Shown here: positions 33,600 through 46,067 of the stretch, in pieces
How the letters are laid out: each line of letters begins with the position of its first letter
How positions within the stretch are numbered: position 1 is the stretch's first letter
From: Lineus longissimus
Lineage: Eukaryota; Nemertea; Pilidiophora; Heteronemertea; Lineidae
Length of the DNA: 64,000 nt
Direction of reading: 5' to 3'
Assembly: GCF_910592395.1 (NCBI RefSeq)
Contig: NC_088315.1
Coordinates: forward strand, 8,374,501 to 8,438,500
Notes under the pieces: model-generated
What the model was told of the DNA's origin: nothing
The model's database searches: none
Seen by the model: only the letters and a program-made list of their open reading frames with translations
Position numbers and translations under genes: made by a program

Positions 33600-35040
33600 A
33601 TCAGACGCGATTTTGATCGCATGAGCATGTGTCATGTTTTTCTAGTCTCGGCCATTTCCTGTCCAGCTCTAGCGACACCATATTGGAGATATCGTCGCTT
33701 AGCCAATAAAGGCGTTATATCCCTGGTCTCCCGAGAGGTGTATTGTTTGCTAATCCTCTGCTAAATAAAGTAAATTGATCTTGCCACTTTGTCACTTGAG
33801 CAATATCCACTTTATTATCTCGCTTTTGATTTGTGGAAGCGCTTGTGTCTTATTCATGCCTCGATCCTGGCGATAATACAGATAATATAACATGTACTTC
33901 ATCGTCCAGAATAATCGTCATTTACCAGGTTAAAAAAGTGCTATATGATAGTCAAATTTCAAACTTCTGTCAGTTTTGGCTGCATGTAAAAAAGAACACT
34001 ATATCGACATCATCATCATCATCATCAGGACACTTTTTAGCTGCATCCGATTTGTGCGAAAGTCGTTTTCATTTTGTGTCGTTTAGTTTTGCAGTTTGAA
34101 GACATTACTTGAAAAAGTTTTAAACTTACAAGTTTATATTTTGTCAGATTGAAAAATTTGAATAGAAAAAATATTTTTACACAATTTTTCAGTTTCACGA
34201 ATGGAAACTGTTCGCAAAATCTGCAAAAAGAAAATGCCTGGTTCAAATGTGTCATTCATTTCCTCTAAGGAGATGAGTTGCTTTGATGTTTATAAAATGG
34301 AATGAGCGACAGATGAGATCTTTATTGGTCTGTTTCCCAAGGTATCTAGTGGAAGAGTTTGAAAGCATTTTCAAGGGTTTTATCAAAGCGTTGTTATTGA
34401 AAGGTACTTATAGGAAATGCACTTTTGCATCCTGACTGCATTTTAAAGCGAAAGTGCCTCCTGGGAGATATTTTGTTCTTTAAAATTTAATGCTCCTTTA
34501 AAAAGTATGATGCTAGCAGTCTTTCCTTCGGAAATAAATACCTTCGGGGACAACAGCGAATCTGACGCGAAACAGAAAGTATGTCAATTGTGACTCGAGC
34601 TGTACATATCATAAAACACACTTTTACATCCCCCTTAAGGGCATCTTAATGGCATCTGCCTGATTTGTGCATCATGATGTTGACATTTAACGCTTCTTTA
34701 TTTGAGTGTCATACAAGGTATGTATCTGAGTGTAATCCATAACTATTTTGTGGAGAGTTGACGAATCATAAAGCATTCCTAGCTAGGGTTTTGTCAAAGG
34801 ATGTTTACCGAAAGATACATATCATGAAGTGCATTTTTACATCCTGACTGCATTTTAAGGAAATCTAAGAGATGTTTTGTTCGTCTCGCTTTTAACAACC
34901 GACGTATAAGTCTCTATAAACTGTGTTCCAGGATTCAAAAGAAGAAGAACACTCCTTTGGTAATCCATCAGTTTGCTAATTTGAAATCAGCAGAACATGT
35001 AGGAGAATGCACCTGGTTTCAAAGTTCTGCCAATTATAGA
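33600..35040. other. Intronic, only a short (CAT)n microsatellite
   Basis: A (CAT)n run lies at about 34008-34026. No exon was recognised before the MITE fragment at 35.06 kb. Confidence 0.5.
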
Positions 35041-35158
35041 GATGTGTCAAGACTATGGTGGTCAAATTAAATGGAAATGACTAATTTTGGAACAAAATCA
35101 GTGTACCTAGAGAGGGGCCTACTAACAGAGGTGTCAGCTAAGGGAGGTTCAACTCTGT
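35041..35158 (+). mobile_element. Degraded copy of the 'CAGTAGAACCTCT' MITE
   Basis: GGTCAAATTAAATGGAAATG, ATTTTGGAACAAAATCAGTG, TACTAACAGAGGTGTC and GGAGGTTCAACTCTG match the second half of copy 1 (1771-1948). The left terminus is missing. Confidence 0.65.
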
Positions 35159-35330
35159 GCGTATGCCATCTCTCCAAAGGTTTTCATAACTAAGTGTGAG
35201 AAACAATAATGTTGCAATATTTCAGCTGAGAACCTGGCTTATGGGCCTCTTGTTATTGGTTACATTAAAAAATGATTTAGAAATTTAGAAATTTAGAAAT
35301 TTGAACGGTTTCTTTTTTCTCTACTTTCAG

Positions 35331-35388
35331 ACCTCCCTCAGGGCTGGGAGCAAGGAGTTACACCAGAAGGGGCCTTATATTATGTCGA
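35331..35388 (+). CDS. PLEKHA5/7: PLEKHA5/6/7-like protein, exon 3 (first half of WW domain 2)
   Basis: The acceptor CTCTACTTTCAG precedes 35331 and a perfect donor GTAAGT follows at 35389. With the base left by exon 2 the exon reads DLPQGWEQGVTPEGALYYVD (the last codon is split). This is the start of the second WW domain of PLEKHA5/7 (vertebrate proteins have the same L-P-x-G-W-E-x layout, ending in YY). The WW tryptophan is W59 of the predicted protein. The exon is 58 nt and ends in phase 2, so the next exon should begin with one base completing Asp or Glu and then encode the 'HN.R....HP' half of the domain. I did not find that exon in the remaining 28.6 kb. Confidence 0.87.
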
Positions 35389-35924
35389 GTAAGTAGAGTA
35401 GGCCATGGTAACTGGGTGTCCAAAAATCATATTCAAAGTTAGCTTTCGAAAATCTATGAGCACTTTAAGTGCTTTTGGCTTGAATTGAAGAGGGAGCTGG
35501 GTATCACAGCTCCTGTCCTCAAATGCCTGGAAAAATTTCATAAACACAAAACTTTGGCTTTTCACACGCTGCCTGGCTCATGTCCAGCCGCTGACATTCT
35601 CTTCGAGTTCATCGTGTATTGATTGATGAATTATAGGTAAATGGGTAATTATGGTAAATGCGATCTGAAGGGCATTATTGTATTGTCTCACGCTTCATCG
35701 ATTCCGTGAATGAATGTGTGAGAATCTCTTCACTCAATGTTCTTATGGGATTTTCTATATAACGTCTCTGCTGGTCACGTTATGCTTGTTTTAGCAATAT
35801 AATTAGTTCGCCTGACCAGTTCGGGATGTCTTTATACTGTGGCCTTCAAATATAGGCTATTGAACCTCTCTAAACTTGTGAATCTATGAGAAAACAGCCA
35901 GAAATAAACCTTTCTATCAGTACT
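35389..35924. other. Start of intron 3, no feature seen
   Basis: Ordinary intron between the exon 3 donor and the satellite array. Confidence 0.5.
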
Positions 35925-38900
35925 AATTAACCGTTTCTTATTCTTCCAAATATCACGAAATCACAACTTGGACATGTTCTCAAAATATCAAATTTTCTTG
36001 ATGACATGGAAGACAATGTCAGTCTGAGTACTGAACCATGATTTGGGGTGAAAACTTCAAAGTCTAGTTGATTGAGAGTGAATATCATTTTCGTGACATT
36101 TTGAAGAATTACTGCCAAACCAGCATTGATATAAAAATTTCGCTTTATCATCTATCAGATTATATATCTATCATCAATATCCCACATTTTCGGTGTTATA
36201 TCACACACAGTTTGCAGATGCAGACCACTTTAAAAATACCTTGTAACCAGGTCTTACAGGCTTTTCAGTCCTAGACATCCAAGCACATGGATGGTCATAT
36301 AGGCCCTGGATCCAAGGCCCCTTTTTGAGATTGATGGCAAAATTTTGCAAAAATTTACCAAATGTTAAAGCGGTTTGAATTTTGAGCTGATTTTTGCAGG
36401 CAGCATCTGTACGTCATCAACAACTACATTGGCAGTGTTTTATTGGTTCTGACATGTCTAGATATCAATTATAACAATATATCATTTTGGGTTATTTTTG
36501 GATAGATTTTTAGGGCAAACACGAGCGACGCTAAGATGCTGAAAATTTTGGAATGTAACAATAGATACATAATCTGATTGATGCTAAAGCGAAATATCAA
36601 TATGAATGCTAATTAACCATTTATTCTCCCAAATATCACGAAATGACAACTTGCACATGTTCTCAAAATATCAACATTTTTTTGAAAATTTTCTTGACGA
36701 CATGGAAGACAATGTCAGTCTGAGTACTGAACCATGATTTGGGGTGAAAATATCAAAGTCTAGTTGATTGAGAGGGAATATCGTTTTCGTGATATTTTGA
36801 AGAATTACTGCCAAACCAGCATTGATATAAAAATTTCGCTTTAACATCTATCAGATTATGTATCTATCATCAATATCCCTCATTTTCAGCGTTATATCAT
36901 GCACAGTTTGCGGATGCAGACCACTTTAAAAATACCTTGTACCCAGGTCTTACAGGCTTTTCAGTCCTATACATTCATGCTCATGGATGGTCATATAGGC
37001 CCTGGATCCAAGGCCCCTTTTTGAGTTTGATGGCAGAATTTTGCAAAAATTTACCTAATATTTGAAAAACCATGAAGTGGTTGGAATTTTGAGCTGATTT
37101 TTGCATGCAGCATCTGTACGACATCAACAACTACATTGGCAGTGTTTTATTGGTTCTGACATGTCTAGATATCAATTATAACAATACATTGTATATCATT
37201 TTGGGTCATTTTTGGATGGATTTTCAGAGCAAACACGAGCGACACTAAGATGCTGAAAATTTTGGAACGTAATGATAGATACATAATCTGATTGGTGCTA
37301 AAGCGAAATATCGATATCAATGCTAATTAACCATTTATTCTTCCAAATAACACGAAATGACAAATTGGACATGTTCTCAAAATATCAACATTTTTTTGAA
37401 AATTTTTCTTGACGACATGGAAGACAATGTCAGTCTGAGTACTGAACCAAGATTTGGGGTGAAAATATCAAAGTCTAGTTGATTGAGAGGGAATATCGTT
37501 TTCGTGATATTTTGAAGAATTACTGCCAAACCAGCATTGATATAAAAATTTCGCTTTAACATCTATCAGATTATGTATCTATCATCAATATCCCGCATTT
37601 TCAGCGTTATATCACGCACAGTTTGCGGATGCAGACCACTTTAAAAATACCTTGTATCCAGGTCTTACAGGCTTTTCAGTCCTATACATTCATGCTCATG
37701 GATGGTCATATAGGCCCTGGATCCAAGGCCCCTTTTTGAGTTTGATGGCAGAATTTTGCAAAAATTTACCTAATATTTGAAAAACCATGAAGCGGTTGGA
37801 ATTTTGAGCTGATTTTTGCATGCAGCATCTGTACGACATCAACAACTACATTTGCAGTGTTTTATTAGTTCTGACATGTCTAGATATCAATTATAACAAT
37901 ATATCATTTTGGGTTATTTTTGGATGGATTTTCAGGGCAAACACGAGCGACGCTAAGATGGTGAAAATTTTGGAATGTAATGATAGATACATAATCTGAT
38001 TGATGCTAAAGCGAATTATCGAAATGAATGCTAATTAACGATTTATTCTTCCAAATATCACGAAATGACAACTTGGACACGTTCTCAAAATATCAAAATT
38101 TTTTGAAAAATTTCTTGACGACATGGAAGACAATGTCAGTCTGAGTACTGAACCAAGATTTGGGGTGAAAATATCAAAGTCTAGTTGATTGAGAGGGAAT
38201 ATCGTTTTCGTGATATTTTGATGAATTACTGCCAAACCAGCATTGATATAAAAATTTTGCTTTAACATCTATCAGATTATGTATCTATCATCAATATCCC
38301 GCATTTTCAGCGTTATATCACGCACAGTTTGCGGATGCAGACCACTTTAAAAATACCTTGTACCCAGGTCTTACAGGCTTTTCAGTCCTATACATTCATG
38401 CTCATGGATGGTCATATAGGCCCTGGATCCAAGGCCCCTTTTTGAGTTTGATGGCAGAATTTTGCAAAAATTTACCTAATATTTGAAAAACCATGAAGCG
38501 GTTGGAATTTTGAGCTGATTTTTGCATGCAGCATCTGTACGACATCAACAACTACATTGGCAGTGTTTTATTGGTTCTGACATGTCTAGATATCAATTAT
38601 AACAATACATTGTATATCATTTTGGGTCATTTTTGGATGGATTTTCAGAGCAAACACGAGCGACACTAAGATACTGAAAATTTTGGAACGTAATGATAGA
38701 TACATAATCTGATTGATGCTAAAGCGAAATATCGATATCAATGCTAATTAACCATTTATTCTTCCAAATAACACGAAATGACATCTTGGATATGTTCTCA
38801 AAATATCAAAATTTTTTGAAAAAGTTCTTGACGACATGGAAGACAATGTCAGTCTGAGTACTGAACCATGATTTGGGGTGAAAATATCAAAGTCTAGTTG

Positions 38901-40541
38901 ATTGAGAGGGAATGTCGTTTTCGTGATATTTTGAAGAATTACTGCCAAACCAGCATTGATATAAAAATTGCGCTTTAACATCTATCAGATTATGTATCTA
39001 TCTTCAATATCCGGCATTTTCAGCGTTATATCACGCACAGTTTGCGGATGCAGACCACTTTAAAAATACCTTGTACCCAGGTCTTACAGGCTTTTCAGTC
39101 CTATACATTCATGCTCATGGATGGTCATATAGGCCCTGGATCCAAGGCCCCTTTTTGAGTTTGATGGCAGAATTTTGCAAAAATTTACCTAATATTTGAA
39201 AAACCATGAAGGGGTTGGAATTTTGAGCTGATTTTTGCATGCAGCATCTGTATGACATCAACAACTACATTGGCAGTGTTTTATTGGTTCTGACATGTCT
39301 AGATTTCAATTATAACAATACATTGTATAATTTTGGGTCATTTTTGGATGGATTTTTAGGCAAACACGAGCCACACTAAGATGCTGAAAATTTTAGAACG
39401 TAATGATAGATACATAATCTGATTGATGCTAAAGCGAAATATCGACATCAATGCTAATTAACCATTTATTCTTCCAAATAACACGAAATGACAACATGGA
39501 CACATTCTCAAAATATCAGATTTGAAAAAAAAATTTCTTGACGACATGGAAGACAATGTCAGTCTGAGTACTGAACCATGATTTGGGGTGAAAATATCAA
39601 AGTCTAGTTGATTGAGAGGGAATATCGTTTTCGTGATATTTTGAAGAATTACTGCCAAACCAGCATTGATATAAAAATTGCGCTTTAACATCTGTCAGAT
39701 TATGTATTTATCATCAATATCCCTTATTTTCAGCGTTATATCACGCACAGTTTGCGGATGCAGACCACTTTAAAAATACCTTGTAGCCAGGTCTTACAGG
39801 CTAATTAATGCTAATTAACCATTTATTCTTCCAAATAACAAGTAATGACAACTTGGACACGTTCTCAAAATATCAACATTTTTGGAAAAATTTCTTGACG
39901 ACATGGAACACAATGTCAGTCTGAGTACTGAACCATGATTTGGAGTGAAAATATCAAAGTCTAGTTGATTGAGAGGGAATATCGATTTCATGATATTTTG
40001 AAGAATTACTGCCAAACCAGCATTGATATAAAAATTGCGCTTTAACATCTATCAGATTATGTATCTATCATCAATATCCCGCATTTTCAGCGTTATATCA
40101 CGCACAGTTTGTGGATGCAGACCACTTTAAAAATACCTTGTACCCAGGTCTTACAGGCTTTTCAGTCCTATACATTCATGCACATGGATGGTCATATAGG
40201 CCCTGGATCCAAGGCCCCTTTTTGAGTTTGATGGCAGAATTTTGCAAATATTTACCTGATATTTGAAAAACCATGAAGGGGTTGGAATTTTGAGCTGATT
40301 TTTGCATGCAGCATCTGTACGACATCAACAACTACATTGGCAGTGTTTTATTGGTTCTGACATGTCTAGATATCAATTATAACAATACATTGTATATCAT
40401 TTTGGGTCATTTTTGGATGGATTTTTAGGCAAACAGGAGCGACACTAAGTTGCTGAACATTTTGGAACGTAATGATAGATACATAATCTGATTGATGCTA
40501 AAGCGAAATATCGAAATGAATGCTAATTAACCATTTATTCT
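35925..40541. repeat. Satellite array, unit about 0.71 kb, about 6.5 copies
   Basis: The marker TCTATCAGAT (one copy TCTGTCAGAT) lies at 36151, 36847, 37562, 38268, 38981, 39691 and 40048, giving units of 696, 715, 706, 713, 710 and 357 bp. The short unit is an internal deletion that joins 'GTCTTACAGGCT' to 'AATTAATGCTAATTAACC' at 39800. The array starts and ends in the same phase, at CTAATTAACC. Each unit holds the near-palindrome GGCCCTGGATCCAAGGCC and the block AACACGAGCGAC. A minus-strand frame of 61-77 codons stays open in every unit only because the units are alike. Confidence 0.93.
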
Positions 40542-40920
40542 GAACCGCTAAAATTACATTGCCAGATGCTTGAGGTGCAGAAACGATGACCTGCTGGCCG
40601 GCTGTGGTTACAAACAGCCTCATGGTATGCCCATGAACTCTGTGGGCTGAATCTGATAATCGATGACATATCATAGCTATCATCAGAGGACTAGGAGGGT
40701 ATTGGCCATGTTATGTGGTGTCGTCCACCATCGAATGAGGTAGATTTGATAATGAGCTGGTCAGTGTAGCAGAATTACCATAATTTCTCAGATGATCAAT
40801 TTGAGCAGCAGATTTACCATTCTTAGATGATCAAAGTTGGGTCCTTCTCAAGAAAGGCAGAAAGCTTCATATCCTGGGCTTGCCTTTCCTCACCTTGGCA
40901 ATATTGAAGCAGTATTGATG
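40542..40920. other. Unique sequence after the satellite
   Basis: A minus-strand frame here (RLFVTTAGQQVIVSAPQASG in part) has a composition like glutamine/valine-rich transcription-factor segments. It has no splice donor or homologue I can name, so it is not called as a gene. Confidence 0.35.
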
Positions 40921-42700
40921 GGGTCATGAGGTAGCAGCCTGATTCTGGCAGATCTGATGGCAACTAATGGTACTTTTGATGTAACTGTCAAATATGCCAA
41001 TATGCAAGTGCAGAATCATGGAGATGGAAGTTCTCGCAGCCACTTCCTTGGCTTGGGAGGCCAAGTCTGCTGAGGGCTGTCCGCATCCGTGCTTAAACAG
41101 TTGACGTTGAATAACCACATTAGTATTGATACAGCAGCTAAGCATCAGTGATCAGTGGCAGTCTCATCCCTTGCCGACTGTGATGGCATGCCAATACTAC
41201 AGATCACATCACTGTCAGGCATGCCAAGATAGCATAATGGTAGTGGAAAGTTGTCAGTTTTCTTCATATTACCTGACAAGGTTTGCTTTGTCAAATATGT
41301 TTGCATTCAAGACAAAATTGACATCTCTACAAAAGTAAGTTTGACTGACATCTTCTACTGTAGTTATCGATATTAGACTGTAAACTTTACTTAAACTTTA
41401 TTAGCCTTCCTTTGCGAGGATGACTGCATCAGCGTCATTGATAGCTTCCGATTAGTTGTAGACTGGTTTCTGCCAGATTCTGATAGCATGCTAATACTGC
41501 TGATAATATCACAGTAAAATATGCCAGCAGAAGCCTATGATAACATGATCGAGATGAGTAGTTCTGATGTGATTTACTGGGCAAGACAAGGTCTGCGCTT
41601 AACACAGAGATCAAATGATGGCATCCTACAAGAAACACAGCATCAATATTAATGCCATAGCAGTTTCATCCCTTGGTATATACTCTTATGATATGCTAAT
41701 ACTCCTTATCATGTCACTGTCCACTGTTAAGTTAGCCGTGACAAGCATAAGCCAAGGAAACTTCAACTATACTTTGGTGCTAGCTTGCATAAACTTTAGA
41801 AAACATGAATGCATCATGAGACAAGTCGTTCTACTCTAGAGTCACTTGTGTTGGTTGCTGACCGATTTTACAGTGGTGATACCGTGAGGATTCAACTGTC
41901 ACACCCGGCTCTATCAGTATGGTGTCACTGCGGCATCCAAATGCAAAATCTCCGCTATGGAAGCACCCGGAGAAAGACTCAGTCAATATTTGATGATTGC
42001 AGCTTGATCCCGAGCATATCTGGTTGACGGCAGCTAAGCTTCCCTGATATTCGTGTTGAGACATGCAATGGTAGAAGTTCAGTTGTCCTTTTATCATTGG
42101 CTGGTCTTGTTGCTTCCGAGGGTGGTTTACCTTGCTAGTCTTAATTGAATACGTCTGCTTCTTCTCTTGTTTACATCCTGCTTTTTCTAGTTCATACTCC
42201 AGCACTTTTTCCTGCCCAAGTTTCGAAGATTTGGAATTGAGCTCTTTGAACCTACCAGTAGCTAAAGTTCAGGTTCAGAATCCTTGCTCAAATCACCTTA
42301 CTGCGAAGAGTCTTAAGGAACACTGATCTAAGAAGAGCTATGAAGAGCATCACTTAACCTTTGAACTCTTGATGAGAAAAGACGAAGAGTTTGGAAAGGA
42401 TTCAAACTTACAACCCCTCAGAATGGATATCATATTTTATGGGTAATTTTCTTTGGCACTTGAGAATTTATTCCTTTTTTAGTGACATGTGGATATGACA
42501 AGAATTTAAACATTCTGCAGTCATGTTCTCAACCACGCTGTTGCCACTAAACGTACATTGGACAAGGAAAGAAACACCCAGGATAACACACAGCCAATTT
42601 TTGTTGACCGCAACTTGATTTCCGACATATCTGGTCGACTGCAGGATAAAAAGCTTTAATGCTGCTGTCAAACATGCCAAGGAAGGATCGATAAGGTCTT
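40921..42700. repeat. Old, strongly diverged repeats of one motif
   Basis: A block of the form 'GCAGcCTGATTCTGcCAGATcTGATgGCA' followed by 'aTAc..CTG..ATATCaC.GTcAAatATGCCA' recurs in diverged form near 40926, 41150-41230, 41455-41530, 41690-41740, 41995 and 42605-42680. The spacing is irregular. No function is visible. Confidence 0.4.
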
Positions 42701-45700
42701 GGGTTCGGCTGTACCTTTAGCGGACATTTTTTGAGGCTTAGAGACGATTTGGAATTGATGGTTTTCCCTGCTGAGTAGTAGAACATTTGCAAGAAGGAAA
42801 AGATTTTGACACACAAGGCTTTGACTCCACACAGCCTCCACAACCTCTAGAGCCTTGACAGAGCCTCCACAACCTCTGGAGCCTCTCTAGACTCCCTCTT
42901 AGGACTCTACTTATTAGGGTAATGGAAGGAATATTGAGTAGACATTTACAGACTTTTGTGATCACATTCTGTTCTGTTCTGTTGTGAAGTAGGAGTAATG
43001 GCTCTGACAAGAGCTGCTGCCCCCCCCCCCCCCACCTCCTTGTAGTATCCTCTGAGGCGTGTTCAGGGAAACAATTCTCATTTCGTGCTGGTTGACGATC
43101 CTCAGTCCATGTCAACACAGCTTGCTTTTGCCACTCTCTCTCACAAAGTTTCTCGGTGGACCAGTGCTCTGCTGTTTTGTCTTCTCAGCATTGGTTAGAG
43201 CTCTTGACAGTGCACCGGTGACATCCTTAGGAGTGTAGATAAGGTACCTGAGGGCCTTGCCTTACTGGCTTGTCTTACTGGCTTGCCAGAAAGCTTTCAT
43301 GTTGAAGGAGATCCAAGTGTCCTGGGAAATAAACACTCACAAAGTGGTCCTTGATTTCATGGAACAGCGGCGATTTACCGCGTTCTCTAGATAACTGGCA
43401 GTCAAGGTCAAGGCAGGCTGACCCCAAACATAGGAGCAAACGCTGTCACCTAATGTGGCTGATACTAATCCCTGGCCCTAAACGTTTACCTTAAAGTTTT
43501 TGGTCAATGATTTTTTGTGGCTTGAGCTTTAAAGACAGTGAATCCAATTATTGGCTCTTCTGCACGCTATACCTTGGAGAATTGCTGGAGGAGCGACAAT
43601 CGTCAAGTTTGGAAGTGCATGTGTCCTTTTGTAAAGATTGCTAAGCTCCTTATAACATGACAGTAACACGATTTACAGCTACGCTATTATAGCCTTGTTG
43701 TGATGCTATTAAGTGTCAAGTTGTCATATTTCATTATTGATATTTCATAGTTCTTTGTTGGCTCGGTCTTTTGGGAGATATCATTATCGGGAAGAATCCT
43801 AGATCTTCTCCTTCATGCTATAAATTGGTGAGAATTCCCTATCCTCATTTAATACTGTTCAAGAGGGGTCAAATTATCAACAAGGACATTTGCCGGTGCC
43901 TGCGTTTTAAGGAAAAATGCTGGCTTCTATAATGATACACTCTTGTTAGAAGTGTTTTTGAAAATCGCAGTTCGCCCTATGCAAAACAAAATGGCTGCCA
44001 ATATTTCTTGTTTTAGTTTTCTGCTATGGACAAACTTGGTACCTTATGGACATGACCATGTATCCCTTCCTTTGTCGATTTCAATGCTCCGTTTGATCCC
44101 TGCTTACAAATGAGTTGATACTTTGCCATTTGCCAACCTTGCAGATCACAAATCCTGTGTCGCGCATCATCCCGCCAGGCCCACGATTGATCTCGGATTA
44201 GTCTGCCGCGGGTCTTAATGATCAGGAGGATTAGCGGATGGTGACACTGCCTCACATTCAATATAGGCCATATCTACATCATCTTTGATTTCTAACACGT
44301 CTTCAGGACAGTAAAGGACACAGTCTGAAAAAGGCAGGGTGCGTTAAAGGGGACTATATAGGCAGGAGCAGAGGTTTAAATTGGCCATCTTTGGGTGACT
44401 AACATGCACAGTTATGGCACTGGGCCATGTTAGATTCAGCACTATATGACTAAGTATATTCCTCGTACAAGCATGAATAGTTTTGATGTACTGTGCGATG
44501 GGAGAGACCCCTATTGGCAACTTTGAGTAACTTTATCTTGCCCTCTCTGTCATGAATCCACTACACCACTATGCTCCCCATCATTATCTCGTCAGTTTAC
44601 AACCCTGAGGACAAGTCAAGAAAGAAAACATTGTTATATTTGATTACAAGAAAGGCTTCAATCGACTTGGCGAATTACAAATTAAAATGATTAATTGCTT
44701 GGCTCTTTAGTAATGACTTTGATGCAGATGATTAATAGGTTTTGAAATTGATTTGATACAAACTTATTCAATAAGCTCAGGTTTTCTTGGAGACATGTAA
44801 GAGTGTTTAACAATGATTAGTTTCTGACTCTACCCCAGTATTGTAATCTCTGCCAGGGAGAGTGGACTTTTTTCTCTACTCAGAATGTTTAGGATGAAAG
44901 ACTTTCGCTTCTCTTGAAAACTTATTGGTTTTATAGTGAATTGGTGATTTTTTTTGTTTCGTTTGTGTATGGCATGTTTGATTGATTATGGGTAAGAATT
45001 AAAGATGAAGAAATAATCAGTTTTTGTTAAGCTTCAGACAAATCAGAGTTGCTTAGAGTTGATTTATTATCGGTGCATTGAAAGAAGCAATTTTACAAAA
45101 TACTGTAAATATGTTTATTTTCAGCCTAATAGTTTTGCGAGAGGAGGTGCAATCTTGAACTTAAGCAGTTATGGTTTTATCATTTAAAAATTCACCCATT
45201 TGCGGGAAATAAATGGGAAACAAATCTGAAGGGATGTTTTCACGAACATTCAGGGTGCAAAAATAAATGGGTTTCTTGCAGGTTTAACAAGAACGAAAGA
45301 ATTGTCAGTTTTCCCAATGGTGTAAATCTGGCAGTAACTTGAAGTATTTGCTTGTTCAAACTGGTTGCTCAGCTAGAGTGTTTGGTCATTTAACTTTTCG
45401 CCTGAAGCTGACAACTGCTCCCTCGGACGTAAACTGTCCATATTTACTCCCAGGATTGGCTTGCCGGTTTGATTTCATTGAACCAATATGTTCAGCAACA
45501 ACGGACGCTTTGAAAATATCCGTCTTAAACCAACAACACTATCGTGATAGATGTCTAAATTTCTCAGATAGTTGTCAGCTTTATCAGTTTCAGTGTTGAT
45601 CGACTGAAATTTACGGCTCTTAAAGCCATATATAATGAGCAGAGCTAAAAACGGTGTGTGTAGTCTGCTCCAGTGGCCACGACATCACAAAAGGAAGACA

Positions 45701-45768
45701 TTTTACTGTTCATTGTTTTTTCCCTGGTGAGCAAAGTTTGTCCTAACCCATTCTGGTCAGTATCAACC
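42701..45768. other. Intronic, low-complexity spots only
   Basis: A C run of about 13 at 43020-43033 and a short CCACAACCTCT-type repeat at 42835-42890. TTAAAGGGGACTATATAGGC at 44345 resembles the end of a TTAA-targeting MITE, but a matching second end was not found. Confidence 0.4.
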
Positions 45769-46067
45769 ATATGACCTTGTCATGTTGATATATGCTGTCA
45801 TATGACCTTGCCATATGCCACCATATGACCTTGACATATGCCTCAATATGACCTTGACATATGCCACCGTATGAACTTGACATATGCCTCAATATGACCT
45901 TGATATTATGCCACATATGACCCTGATATATGCCAGCATATGACTTTGACTAATGCCGCTGTATGACCTTGACATATGTCACCATATGGCCTTGACCTAT
46001 GTCACTATATGGTCTTGACTTACGCCACCGTATGACCTTGACATATGACGCCATATAATCTTGATGA
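45769..46067. repeat. Minisatellite, unit about 23-24 bp, about 12 copies
   Basis: Units of the form CATATGACCTTGACATATGC followed by CAC or CTCA, with many point changes. Each unit carries one or two CATATG palindromes (an E-box type hexamer). Confidence 0.88.

Noticed and set aside
35927-40048. Six similar 61-77 codon minus-strand frames (MLKRNFYINAGLAV...)
   Set aside because: They recur because the satellite units are nearly identical. No splice sites, domain or bias to silent changes is evident.
40498-40683. Minus-strand frame with VTTAGQQVIVSAPQASGN
   Set aside because: The composition hints at a transcription-factor segment, but there is no splice donor in frame, the start is in the satellite and no homologue is recognised.
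42468-43118. Overlapping cysteine-rich frames on the minus strand
   Set aside because: They fall in degenerate repeats and a C homopolymer and show no family signature.
44345-44560. TTAAAGGGGACTATATAGGC as the end of a TTAA MITE
   Set aside because: No inverted partner with TTAA was found nearby, so it may be a truncated fragment only.
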